DNA from: Sphaeroforma sirkka
Taxonomy: Eukaryota > Opisthokonta > Ichthyosporea > Ichthyophonida
Length of the DNA stretch: 48,823 nt
Assembly: GCA_001586965.3 (NCBI GenBank)
Contig: LUCW03000663.1
Span: forward strand, 7,501-56,323
Direction of reading: 5' to 3'
Made by a program: the position numbers and the translations under genes. Below, piece after piece: positions 25,422-36,059 of this stretch. Within the stretch, counting starts at the first letter, position 1; each line of letters starts with the position of its first letter. The notes below the pieces were generated by a model, which saw nothing but the letters and a program-made list of their open reading frames with translations, ran no database searches and had not been told where the DNA came from.

Positions 25422-26315
25422 TTAAAGTCTTCTATGGCGCGTTTCATTTGCGCCTTGCGTTTGCGGTTTATATGGCACACCTCTCTTATGGTACATGCCT
25501 GATACGAGTACTAAAAATTCCATAATGTCATCACAGAACTCGCTACCGTTATCAGAGCACGTAATACCTGGCCACCCGTGGTCAGCAAAGACTTGGCAAC
25601 ATAATTCTGCCACGGTCTGCGTACTTTTATCCTTAAGGGGGTAAAGCAAGATAAACCGTGACGCCACATCAAAGAAGTGGCATACGTAACGGTCGCCTGT
25701 GTGCTCGGACGTAGGCAGGTCAACCAGATCAATGATGACCCTGCGCCATGGAACATCTTCGGTCACACTCTTAAGCGGTGCGAACCCATAGCGCTTGATC
25801 TGATTGAGATCACAGTCTGTGCATGACTGATATACTTTGTCAACTAAAGTTACCAACTTGGGATGCGCTATCCCATTTCGTTTAGCATCTGTAAGTGCTT
25901 CTACTACGTTCTGGTGCTTCAGCTTATGATTTTGCATCAGCCAAGAGAAAATGTTATCATCATTCTGCTCTTCCAGTATAAAGGTAGGGTGTTGAGAATT
26001 CACTTGCGTGTTCTCTACGTCTGTTGTGTTCACAGACTCCTCTCTTCCTTTTGAATGTGCATCTTTAGTGCGTTCATATACATATGATACACTTGACTTG
26101 TTTAATAGTCGTAATATGTGTGCGTGTAAATCAGGGTTCTCGTTCATGAGTCCCTTTAGAAAGAGTGTCTTAAGGACTTCGGGCTTGGACTTTATGTTAT
26201 TGAATAAAGTCCTAGCTAGAGACTGACGCTTCTTAACAGTGTAGTCAGTAGTAGATTGTGTTTCTTGTGCACAATCTTCACGTGTTGTGTTGTCTTTGAA
26301 CTGGTTAACGTTCAA
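25422..26315 (-). pseudogene. Retrotransposon 1 integrase core
   Basis: Catalyses insertion of the cDNA into the genome. Visible in order: an N-terminal zinc-binding region ending in CTDCDLNQIKRYGFAPL (the CC of an HHCC finger); the catalytic core with first Asp in RVIIDLVDLP, second Asp in CSDNGSEFCDD, and Glu in GANETRHR (D,D-35-E arrangement). The frame breaks right after the Glu region; the remainder continues in a different frame near 25289-25480. Confidence 0.88.
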
Positions 26316-26375
26316 TTTGGTAGAGAGTGGAATCTCTGATTCTTTGACCTTGTTAAGGAAGGTCGCAGAGGGGGT

Positions 26376-27230
26376 TTATGAGGTTGTAGCTATAGGACCT
26401 ATACGACATATTATAGTATGTCTCCAGGGCGTCTTTTGGACTGCTCGGGTACCCTGATAGAGGAAGGTATCTACTTCCCTATCTAAATATATTGGCTCGC
26501 ATTGTATCATGCTTATTAATTTATCGAGCCACGGATCTAATTTCCGTAGAGGACAACACAACGTTAAGGTAGCTTTATGTATCTGAACATAATTTAATAA
26601 TTGGGTAATTAACTGCCACGGTGGATTAGCCCACGCGTTATGTTTGGATAGATCCAATTGAAAGGCATCTCCTAGAGGATGATTTAACGTCATGTAATCT
26701 TTTAATTGCGCGTTATGATGCGCGGCGAATATATTTATAGTATGTGGGCCGAATGTCTTTTGTGCTAACTCAACCCATCTTGTATTACATTTCCAATCAG
26801 TGGCTAAGAGTTCACGGACTGACTTATTAAAATCTGGTACAAACCTGGACAACATATCCGGTAAGTGGTTATGTATGCCTGGTAAATATTTTATATCAAA
26901 GCGAAATTTTGATATTGTATCATGCCATCTGCTCAATAATTGAGAGTCCGGCTTCATCTCTCTCATGTATTGAAGAGACTTTTGATCACACATCAGCGTA
27001 AATGCTGTTCCATAGAGGTAGTCTCTAAAGTGTGTCATAGCTGTTACTATAGCTAATAATTCTTGTTTAACAGTTGGATAATTCAACTGTGATGCATTCA
27101 TAGCACGGCTAAAGAATTGTATGTATCTAGGTTTATTATCTATAACCTGATACAATACTCCTCCTAGTGCTAGGTCTGATGCGTCCGTTGCTATTTCAAA
27201 CGGCACGCCATCAACTGATCCTTGAACCAC
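26376..27230 (-). pseudogene. Retrotransposon 1 RNase H fused to Dam-like methyltransferase domain
   Basis: 284 codons. Residues 1-130 form an RNase H-like domain with acidic residues D16 (TDASD), E57 (VKQELLAIV), D82 (CDQKSL) and D125 (HLPDMLSR). Residues about 145-275 match the Dam/DIRS-type adenine methyltransferase plan: W152, FGPHTINIFAAHHN (160-173), GDAFQLDLSKHNAWANPPW with NPPW at 202-205, LCCPLRKLDPW (224-234) and a terminal IYLDRE/F strand. Known Dam families use (D/N)PP(Y/F/W) to bind the target base; activity here is inference. Lies between RT and IN in the element. The reading frame is open within this part. Confidence 0.82.
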
Positions 27231-27308
27231 AGGTGCTTGTTGTACTGCGTGCTTGAGGATCTTAAATGCCTCATCACACTCTTTAGTCCATAGCTCCCCT
27301 AACTTACC

Positions 27309-28103
27309 TTAGTGACATCTTAAGTGTCCAAAAGGTTTTAAGTAATCTCCTAAGTGTGGAACGCCATCTGAAAAGAAGTTTACGAATCCACACATGCTAT
27401 TTACATCTCTCCCGGTTGTTGGAGTTCTCCAATTTAAGAGATGTTCTACCTTTCCGGGGTCGATTTTGATACATTCCCCTGAGATTCTATACCCTGAGAG
27501 TTGAATCTCACTCATAGCAAAATGACATTTCTTCTCATTAATTTTGAAGTTCTGTTCATTTAATCTTTGTAGTACTCGTCTGACTAATGCTTCGTGTTCG
27601 GCTATAGTCTTTGAGAAGATGACTATGTCATATATGTAGACTTACACGTTAGGCATGTCTGCAAATATTTCCTCCATTACTTGTTGGAAGAATGCTGGTA
27701 GGGAGTGTAACCCAAAAGGTGCGCCCTTAAAGCGATATTGTTTACCCTTCCATGTAAAACTAAAGTATTTACGGTGGGGTTCATATACCTTCATTTGGTG
27801 GTATCCTTGTGTTAGGTCTATAGTTGTAAATACTGTAGCACCTTCCATTCTTCTTAACAACTCGTTTATACGAGGTAAGTGAAAGCTATGAGTTGGCAAT
27901 AATTTGTTTATTGGACTCATATCTAAACATACTCTGACCTTCTTAAATGAACCGTCAGAGTTATGTTGATCAACGGCAAGTATGCCAAGTTTACTGGAGT
28001 TTGTTGATAGTTTATTTCTATCTCTCCATCTGTTAACCATTTCTCGACTTGTTCTTTTACTACTGCTTCGTGTCTCCAAGATACATAGTTTCTTGATGGA
28101 CAC
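27309..28103 (-). pseudogene. Retrotransposon 1 reverse transcriptase (catalytically broken)
   Basis: Palm and fingers are visible: VCLDMSPINKLLPTHSFHLP, TIDLTQGYHQMKVYEPHRKY (first catalytic Asp in IDL), FKGAPFGLHSLPAFFQQVM, then the thumb-side block QNFKINEKKCHF and YRISGECIKIDPGKVEHL. A TAA stop (27642-27644) precedes the catalytic box, and the box itself (27627-27638) has Tyr in place of the first of its two Asp residues. Both changes should abolish activity. Confidence 0.9.
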
Positions 28104-28594
28104 TTCAGCTGAGTAAAGTCTACCTTGGTTAAATCTAAACTAACATATCCGTCGTTAAAACGGAACTTAGCCCAGTCAGTGATCTTGATCTTCTTATTTA
28201 CTAAGAATAGATCAATGATCTTTTCCGCAAAGTCAGGTATTAATACCTTGACTGTGTCGGATGGTGGTATATATGGTTTCAGACAATTATCGTCTGATTG
28301 ATCCGTTAATGGATCTACATTGTTCGGTAAACTAGTTACGGATATACCTAATGTAAGTAAATCACTCATTCCGACGATAATGTCGTACTTCTGTGATATC
28401 TTTACTATCACAGCTTGGGTTGTAATGTGGCGATGGTCGGCTAATGAGATTTTAACATCGGTAGCCATCGTATCGCACTTGGAAGTCTTCTCATCAGCTA
28501 ATATAAGGTGAGTGGTTTGTGTTCTACGTTCGATATCTTTCATGAATGTAAAGCGATCGGATATACATGAAATTTCTGAACCAGGATCAATCAA
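27923..28594 (-). pseudogene. Retrotransposon 1 aspartic protease and RT N-terminus
   Basis: Begins with MIDPGSEISCIS at the position expected for the retroviral-type aspartic protease active site (normally D-T/S-G-A), followed by a flap-like region and KYDIIVGMSDLLTLGI, which resembles the conserved ILG-type strand of retropepsins. Later residues LDLTKVDFTQLKCPSRNYVSWRH lead into RT. The Pro in DPG is unusual; element 2 shares it. Confidence 0.8.
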
Positions 28595-28644
28595 CGCAAG
28601 GACTTTATCTTCGTTGCAATATACAGGGATTATTACACGCTCGT

Positions 28645-29541
28645 CTAAAGAGTCGTTGTATTGCCTTTGAAGAGATTGAACCCGGTAGTAACTTCATTCA
28701 ATTTGATATATGGTTTCCGGTCACGTGCCTTGGCGTGATAACCGTTGGTTTTCTCACACTTGTCACACTCATTAATAAAGTGTTTGCAAGTAGCTGAGTG
28801 CCGCTCGTTCCAATAACTGTTCGGGGCAAGCTGATACATATCGTATCCACACTGCTCGTCGGCACACTTCTTAACTTGCTTGTATAGTGCTTCCTTCTCA
28901 GCACGTATCTTTTTATCAGGCCGTGAGTGCGGCGCTGATTCACACGGACGAACATTCGGACATTCGTTAGATGTCTGTCGGGATACATACCCTTGATCAA
29001 TCTGATCACGTGGTTTCTTAAGAACCACCTTCTCTCTCGAGGTTACTCGATCAGAGGGATAAGTGTCGGAAACAGTTTCATAGAACTGATTCCAGCGCAG
29101 TCGAGTCAGGTGAAACTTCTTCTCCTGTCCTTTATCTCTCGTTTCGTTCGCATACTTGCGACGTAGCTCGAGGTAAAGGCGCTCTCGATCATTACTGCCT
29201 ATGTTCATACATAATACATGCATTTCCAACAACTCATACCAGCGTGGCTTGTCATCCCTCTTAATATCAGGTCTGACAAGGTTCGCATCGAGTTTCAGAA
29301 TATAGCTCAAGATGCTAGTATTCGCTGTTGGTGGTGCCAAAATTGAACATAGTCCTGGACTGCGCATATCCTTGCTTAATAAGGATGTCACTAGCCAACA
29401 TACTTCTGGCCAGTTACGACACTCATCGATCTCTTTGAGATGCTTCTGAAGGATCCGATAATTGGTTCCTTCTGGATTAAATGTCTGCATAAACGCAGAT
29501 ATCCATTGCGGTGGGGCAATGTCATTTGTCTCCAGCATCAC
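28645..29541 (-). pseudogene. Retrotransposon 1 capsid/nucleocapsid (gag) with two zinc-finger-like motifs
   Basis: 298 codons. The N-terminal two thirds are helical-looking, with WISAFMQTFNPEGTNYRI and LRRKYANETRDKG as expected for a Gag capsid, but the family is inferred from position. Near the C-terminus are two Cys/His clusters: CADEQCGYD with a later RHSATC, and CDKCEKTNGYH. Equivalent clusters occur in element 2. They are not the usual CX2CX4HX4C knuckle. Confidence 0.7.
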
Positions 29542-29762
29542 TGTAAACGCGTGTAACGAGCGAGTCAGAGTCTCGAGGTCATGATTATTAATGAATTCGG
29601 GCTTCTGGGTACTTGAGTCCCAGTTCGACTTAAGTCACTTGATCATGCCCTTATACTTCTGGTGATCGCGTTGGTCCTGCCCGCGTTGTGCTTGCAGCAA
29701 CTTGTCGATTCGCTTCTGCTTGATGTTGATTATTTTCGCATAATAATCAATTTCTGGCGATC

Positions 29763-30974
29763 TTACAGGTCATGCGCGAGCTCCATCTTAACTGTGAGTT
29801 TGTTCGCTTCTGCATTCAGCATATCTACCTCTGTGGACTGAAAGTCTTCGGCGGGTTGGTGTAATGCATTGCGGTCCTTCCGTGTGTACTCCACGTCACT
29901 CGCATGTATGCGGGAAGCTTTAGTTTCCTTTCGGTGGATATCAAAGTCCATGGTCGACGCTTCACGACGCTCGTTACTGAGACGTGGTGTTGGAACGAAG
30001 ATCTTAGGATCATCCGGTACGATAATCTCGCACGTCGACTTTGGCTGGGTGCGATGTGTCTTCCCCAATTAGGTAAGGAGGGAGGTGTATTCTTTCCAGC
30101 GGTTGGGTCTATAATACCCTCCAAAACGGGAGACTCATGTCCCGGTGATGGTATTGGAGTAAGTAGTGCTGGTCCTGTGGAAGTAGACTTTCCCAGGGAA
30201 CATTCTCCGGGCTTATTTCGGCCGGCTTAGTACTTAGGTCGTGGTACTTCTCATCGGTCTTCTCTAAGCGATGTTTTGACCACTCTTTTAAAACTGCAGT
30301 GGTGTCGTTAGAGACATATATTCACGCGGGCGTTTAGCTTTCTCGCCAGTTCCGTACATTCGATCTACGTGTACAATAGATAACTTCTCTAGTGTGAGTT
30401 GTTTCTCTAGGGCAGCTAACTGATTCTTAAGTCCAGCATTTTCATCGAGCAACTTACTGATGTGAGTAGGTGCGCTAGCCTGTAGTTCGTCTTCCGTCGG
30501 TCCCTTATCGGGTTGGACTTCATCGTCGCCGGGGTCGTCGTAATTGACTTCCGTAATTGGCTCTTTACCCTTTGGATTAATCTCCTCGAGGTCGTCACAA
30601 TTGACTTCCGTAATTGGTTCTTTACCCTTTGGATTAATCTTCTCGAGGTCGTCATAATTGACTTCTGTAATTGATTCTTTACCCTTTGGATTAATCTCCT
30701 CGGGGATAGTAGATGGAGTGATCTTAAACCCACTGCCATTTTCGCTTCGCGGTTTCGCGAGCTTTGAACTTGAGGCGAAAGTGAGTCCTCTAGCCCTCTC
30801 CTCGGCTGACTTCTCTCTTAATGGAGTAGTCTCACCGGTATCCAGTGCATTGTCATATTTAGCGACAATGGCTTCTGCTACGGTACGGTTGACTGCGTCT
30901 TCGGCAGGTTCTCTGTCCATCTTCTTTTTATCCGCTTTACGCTTCTTAGATAGCGTAGAGTCCTTCTTAGTCAT
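29763..30974 (-). pseudogene. Retrotransposon 1 5' gag-like region with 19-aa repeats
   Basis: The frame 30974-30288 (228 codons) is highly charged: a Lys-rich start, three tandem copies of a 19-residue unit (EINPKGKEPITEVNYDDLE type) at about 30535-30715, then a coiled-coil-like segment LLDENAGLKNQLAALEKQL. Further frames to 29763 continue in broken form. Position right after the 5' LTR suggests the Gag N-terminus; no known domain recognised. Confidence 0.6.
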
Positions 30975-31100
30975 ACTTATCCAGTATGACTTCTGCTATT
31001 CACTTAACGAATAGTTATTGTCTTAAAAAAATTACGTGGTAGTTAATTACCACGACGCTTAAGTAGCTCAAGTAGTTAATACTTTGCTAACGTTAAAATG

Positions 31101-31858
31101 TGTAAATATCGGTCTCTTAAGGCGGTATAAACGTCTTAGAGCTACTGAACGTAATAAAATCGTAAAGTCTTTTAATAAGTCTTTTAAGTATATGAATTTT
31201 AGTCTGGTAATAAAATTAGGTATGCCTCATATAAATTAGCAATACTCTGGGGGATTGTAAGGCTGAGACATTGCCTATATATCATCCTCCCAGTACTGAT
31301 TTCGCCGAAGGGATTTTATTTATGTTTTCGTTGTCGTTATCGTCGAAACTAGTATTACTTGTTTCGTTGCACGAAATACTAAAACTAGTAAAATCCTATC
31401 GTTAGAAAAAAAGTAAAAAAGAAAAGAAATACCCTTGATGTCCTTAGTTATTGTCTTAACCAATAACTGGCCACTTATCAAGAATTACCGACTTGCCATC
31501 ATCAGACTGGCATATCTGGTTGGCTGAGCGGAGGTCAAACTATGTAACCATTAAGGGTCCCTAGAAACCTATGTTCGGTTGAGCCATCTCGCTACTGAAG
31601 TATTCAGATGTATATTTTGGAGTGTTTATCTAGGTCTCTTAATAGACCTACTCCAAATATACCCTTTGGCCTTTTTCACAGTCCCTTTAATGGGTCGGGG
31701 CCAAAATATCTGATTTGTCAGATGGAAAAGGTACTTGTAAATAGAACCGTTAAAACCCATTTAATACACGTGCTTTTAATAGTACGTTTATAATTTACGT
31801 GCTGCTCAAGAGTACGTTTATCAACATAAGAGTCTAATGTGAAGGCCCGGCTATTACA
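31101..31858 (-). repeat. 5' LTR of retrotransposon 1
   Basis: Pair of 23636-24388. Terminal TACA at 31855-31858 abuts the GTTA target duplication. On the sense strand the sequence just inside the LTR is CATTTTAACGTTAGC, without the TGG that starts most tRNA primer-binding sites. Confidence 0.95.
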
Positions 31859-32357
31859 GTTAAGCATCTTGATTCTGCTTTACAAGCGCATGCATGGTTG
31901 ATACTCAAACCATCACAATTGAAAGGGCATGTGCGAACAATAACAAACCGTACGTTGTTGGATCACATAAAACAGTTGCAGCTAGTAGACTCTGTAAGAG
32001 ATATTCTTATGAAGGTCCCAGACACTACATTCGTGGTGTATAATACTATATGTTCCTACGTAGAAACCGATATTCCTATGTACGACGGAATCTACTTGGC
32101 ACTTGGTGACATGAAGCGAGTTTATAAGTATCTACCAAGATGGGGTGCATTTGATGCTGCACATATGAATACTGTTTCCGGCGGTGTACTTCTTCAGTTT
32201 CTCACCACATACAATGCTAATGGTCATCTGGAGTTGTTAGCTATTTCGACAGCGAGCAAGAGAGCAAGAGAATGGGCCCTACTGGAACAGATTCAAAGAG
32301 CTCTCTGATAGTTGTTTTCCAAATATGTCTGCGTACCTCGTAGATAGAGAAAAAAAA
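31859..32357 (+). pseudogene. MULE transposase DDE core, first part
   Basis: Resumes the transposase frame right after the element 1 target duplication. It shows QAHAWLILKPSQLKGHV, then YKYLPRWGAFDAAHMNTVSG, where the Asp of FDAAH is the expected first catalytic Asp of MULE transposases, then HLELLAIS. A frameshift near 32265 (a slippage-prone GAGCAAGAGAGCAAGAG run) moves the continuation YWNRFKELSDSC and YLVDREKKG (second catalytic Asp) to another frame. Donor GTAAGT at 32358. Confidence 0.8.
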
Positions 32358-32486
32358 GGTAAGTATTTTCGGGTTGAATTTATAGTTACGATACCATGTT
32401 TCAAGTGGGACAAATCTTTATCTGATTTTTTTTATGCAAAGCAAGTATTTAAAGTATATTTGTGTTTTAATATGAATTCATCACAG

Positions 32487-32652
32487 CATCGCAAATTCAG
32501 TGCATCACGTTCAAGCTAGAACTTGTATATTGCATATCATCAAAAACGTGATGAACAAAGGGCTACTTGGTAGAAACGATAAACCAACTCATCAATCGAT
32601 AATTGCTATGACTAAAGCAGCTATCGAACAGGGATACATCTACCACGGTCAG
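32487..32652 (+). pseudogene. MULE transposase exon with the C...H motif
   Basis: Bounded by CAG acceptor and GTAAGT donor. Encodes IANSVHHVQARTCILHIIKN, matching the MULE block that follows the second Asp (A-V...C..HI..N). Phase does not join cleanly to the previous exon across an 8-A run, consistent with decay. Confidence 0.8.
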
Positions 32653-32758
32653 GTAAGTATTTATCTGTATACAGGCAAGACTCGGAATGGGCTTTTTCTT
32701 GCACTTCATGCACAAATTGTGGGTTGGTTTAATATTTGATTACTTATAAATCTAAGAG

Positions 32759-33316
32759 TATGCGAGACAACCACGAGCTTGGAGACAAGATTATGGATTA
32801 CTTGGAGAGCCGAAAGGAAGAACTCGTCAATTATATATTCGTGAAGGCTCGTCGAGAACACAATGCAGTCTTCACTGGTCCAGAAACGTATGTAATTAGA
32901 GTAGTGTAGTCTGATTTGTTAATCGTCGATCATACAATTTTGTTGTATGTGTAGGACTAACTAAGTTGAAATAATTTAACCTTTTCAACTTTAAAGGGGC
33001 TCCTCTCTTGAGACGCGGATATACAACAGCTATGGTTCTGTTTATGGTCAAATAACTTCCAATATAGTAGGTATGTAAACAATTTGTCCTTTACTTACCA
33101 GTGACTTGCCCTGCCGCCAAGAAAAATAGTATTTACATATCACCATCCCCTAAAAGTATTTACCTCGCAATTTTGACAGAACAGGCAAATTTTGTGCACC
33201 TGGACATGAGAAGTGCAAATATAGTAGATATGCCTATACTCTATTCGAATTGGTATATGAGGAAAAGAAAAGAGTGTCAGGACGAAGCTAGGCAACTCAA
33301 GAGTGAATGAAAGCAG
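32759..33316 (+). pseudogene. MULE transposase, three downstream exons
   Basis: Exons at about 32759-32887, 32997-33070 and 33180-33316. The middle one encodes YGSVYGQITSNIV, the TSN block typical of MULE transposases, and the third continues EQANFVHLDMRSANIVDMPI, matching the E..N.....R..P. pattern that follows. The third has an in-frame TGA near its end. Introns are short (110 bp class) and GT-AG. Confidence 0.75.
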
Positions 33317-33416
33317 GTATGCAATACTGATATCAAATCAACCATGATTGATCGACAAATCCGTTATTACATTTATGCACGTATACAAACGGTTTTTTCG
33401 AATTTAATTTCTCCAG

Positions 33417-33894
33417 GTTACACCCTGGGCAGTAGAAAAGACAATAGCCCACCTCAATAAGCTAAAACCATGTACCGTAACTATCGTGAGCAATGCTGTA
33501 AACGGAGATTGGTTCGATTGCCAGGTAAACTTCAAATCGCACAGTTCAACACTTCAGACCTGCTCAGTCAAGCTGGTACGCTCTCCGGGAATTATAAGAT
33601 CGTGAGAGATGCAATTTGCATGTGTCTGAAGGTATCCCTTGCGGGCATGCTGCGAAGTGCTTTGTGCACATTGCTAAAGTATCTAACGTGAACAATATCG
33701 CGAGTGATTATAACCTGTATAACAAATGTTAGTATTCGCGATTGTTTTGGGTGGAAACTTACATCTTGCAACCCAGGGTTACGGGACAATCGATGTCCTT
33801 TGACTTTGAAAATATGGAACAGCATTCACTGCTTCCCTGTTCTACTCCGAGACCAGCAGGTCACCCGAAGAAGGTACGAAAAGTCATCTCGCAG
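33417..33894 (+). pseudogene. MULE SWIM zinc finger and basic linker exons
   Basis: 33417-33680 contains, in one frame, VTPWAVEKTIAHLNK and, in another, CNLHVSEGIPCGHAAKCF, which is the SWIM zinc-finger pattern (C.C...PCGH) found at the C-terminus of MULE transposases. Exon 33733-33894 encodes a segment ending PAGHPKKVRKV, similar to the GRPKKxR motif that follows SWIM in many MULEs. Frame changes indicate decay. Confidence 0.75.
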
Positions 33895-33988
33895 GTAAGT
33901 AATTATGTTTTGATGCGTGTTAATTAAGAAAACAGTGCTCTTTCAAAGACCAAGATTTAAAAAACCTTTTCCATTTTGATTGCTTTAG

Positions 33989-34116
33989 GGATCATGTACT
34001 TAAGAAGACTATACACACCATTTCCACAATGATTGTATCAGGAATCATGTACTTAAGAAGACTATAACGTGCTCGAAGTGTGGAGAAGCTGGCCATAACA
34101 TCAACACCTGCGATGG
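33989..34116 (+). pseudogene. MULE zinc-knuckle exon with internal duplication
   Basis: CSKCGEAGHNINTC at 34070-34111 is a perfect CX2CX4HX4C knuckle, common at the end of MULE transposases. The first part of the exon has GGATCATGTACTTAAGAAG repeated at 33989 and about 34041 (period about 52 bp), a local duplication. Confidence 0.8.
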
Positions 34117-34372
34117 CGAGTGTGTAGTTTATTGGTTTATTTGATCGCGCGTACTCGTCAGTCTCCATGGCAAGTCTCTTTTGTGTAATCATTTGTGACT
34201 TTCTTGCTTAAATTTTCTTTTACTCTCTTACAGTGACAACTCGTATCAACTAAAGTACATTCGAAGTATGTGAAAGCTAATAGATGATCACGAAAGTCCA
34301 AGGTAAGGGACATTATCAGTGATTGCAATGTTGAGTTTGTTGCTTGTGGTATATTGTGTAACTGATTTTCAG

Positions 34373-34700
34373 GCGTCGTCAATCACCTGCTCAAACGCAC
34401 AGACAAAAACAAACGCCAACGAAGACGAACTCAGCGGACCAAAACAAAGACGCCGTTAATAATTTGCCCCTGCGGGAGATGCCAACGACTGATGCGCCAC
34501 TTTCATCAACGTCATTTGCCACGTATGTCTATTCGGTTTCTTATAAATATTGAATTGATGCGGATAAGGGAAGGAATTGATATTATTTGTTAATGATCGT
34601 GACTTAACGAAAAAACTCAAAACAGTGACACCGTTAAGGATTCGCCCCTACGGGAGATGCCAACGACTGATGCGCCACTTTCATCAACGTCGTCTGCCAC
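34373..34700 (+). pseudogene. Duplicated exon pair in the MULE linker region
   Basis: Exons 34373-34522 and 34626-34700 share LREMPTTDAPLSSTS and identical CAC-GTATGT donors; the following introns are also similar for about 70 bp. Period is 178 bp. The encoded Ser/Thr/Pro-rich segment is probably a flexible linker. Confidence 0.75.
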
Positions 34701-34792
34701 GTATGTATATTCGGTTTCTTTAAAATATTGAATCGATGCTGATAAGAGAAGGAATTGGATTTTTTTATAAGATAACAAAAATCTGTTCACAG

Positions 34793-35335
34793 GGGAAATG
34801 TAAGACGCATTACTACGTGTATAGCGAAACTGATGGCGCAATGGGAACAAGCAATTGACTCGGGAGAACATAAAAAAGGAAGCTTCTTTACATCAAATTA
34901 TCAAACAATATGAAAAGGAGAGAGAAATTTTCCTCTTAATGACCTCGTCTAGTTTTGCCGGTATGTATGGGGTTCCAGTGGCGCATCGAATGAATATAGA
35001 ATATTTTCAAAATGTGTCGTTCAAAGAATAGAATGTTACGAAGTCTAACTTCCATAATTTAATTCGCCCTGTTACCGCCCTGTCACAGATATCATCATGC
35101 CCGTCCCAGATGCTGATAACAATTCGACACCTATACAGACAGAAACCTCTCCAGTGAAATGTGACATGGTAACCAGTGAAAGTATATTTTTCAGGCTGTA
35201 TATCTCTGATAATTGAGTTAGTGTAAATACTATATTTGAGTAACGTAATGATTATGTTCATATTCAAAACCTGTGCTTGCTGACATGATATGTACATTCC
35301 CTGGTACAGAGACAGGCTCTTCTATCGTTGCAGGC
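34793..35335 (+). pseudogene. MULE linker exons up to the element 2 insertion
   Basis: Exons near 34793-34960, 35089-35168 and 35310-35335 are bounded by AG and GT sites and have acidic or polar coding potential (DIIMPVPDADNNSTPIQTE). The last is cut by element 2 and resumes at 43092. No known domain. Confidence 0.5.
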
Positions 35336-35932
35336 TGTAAACTTCGATGGAAATTACTAGGTTTCAAACTATATTAAACTAAAATACAATTTAGTCAGTT
35401 AGGATTTAGCAGTGGTAGCTTGTGTAAGAATGATCGGGACTGCCTCTTGTTAAGAGCCTAAACATCCTCGATCACACAGGGCGTACCTCTAGCTGTTCTT
35501 TATTGAATAATTTTCACTAGAAGTACTAAGTGTTCATGACCACTTGCCTAATTTGTAAATAGACATAATAACGTAAGTCGCGTTAATACATTAGCTGATA
35601 TAAATAAAGTTCCATCTGAAGAAAAGTTAAAAAAAAGAAAAAAGACTTATTGGATTTTGGAGATTGGCGGGAGGACCAAAATCTATAAGTAGTAGTTCGG
35701 AGATTATAAAATTTAGTTTATAATATCCTACATCTACTAATGTCTCAAATAGGTCCAAGTAGATGAGTCATACCAAATACTCAGGCTATTGGAGCCATCA
35801 AAGTGAATTTAGAACACTTTGGAAATATTGGAAAAAGAGCTTGTACTAAATTATTTAAAATACAAATAAAAACCAATGTATTATCTCAATTGATCTTGAT
35901 ATTTTAGACTGACCGGAGGCCGTATTTATACA
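35336..35932 (-). repeat. 3' LTR of retrotransposon 2
   Basis: Starts TGTAAAC and ends TATACA on the plus strand; near-identical to 42493-43087. The internal edge is preceded on the sense strand by TACTGGGGGCTA, a short polypurine-tract candidate resembling that of element 1. Confidence 0.95.
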
Positions 35933-36059
35933 TAGCCCCCAGTAGCTTTTAGAACTACGAACGTACGTTAAGATACGATCTAGTTGGTAAAGCGAAAACC
36001 AAAGTAAAAACGGTTTCGGTCATGACTTATCGAGTAAGTATGTGCCTATATGTACGAGT

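Larger units (their letters stand above)
23636..31858 (-). mobile_element. Gypsy-like LTR retrotransposon 1 with Dam-like domain (inactive)
   Basis: An 8223-bp element with LTRs of 753 and 758 bp that begin TGTA and end TACA, flanked by a 4-bp target duplication GTTA (23632-23635 and 31859-31862). Minus-strand order from the right: gag-like, zinc finger, protease, reverse transcriptase, RNase H, Dam-like domain, integrase with GPY/F module, chromodomain-like tail. RT-RNaseH-IN order is the Ty3/Gypsy arrangement. The LTRs differ at roughly 15-20 positions, about 2 percent, so insertion is fairly recent. Coding frames are broken in many places. Confidence 0.92.
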
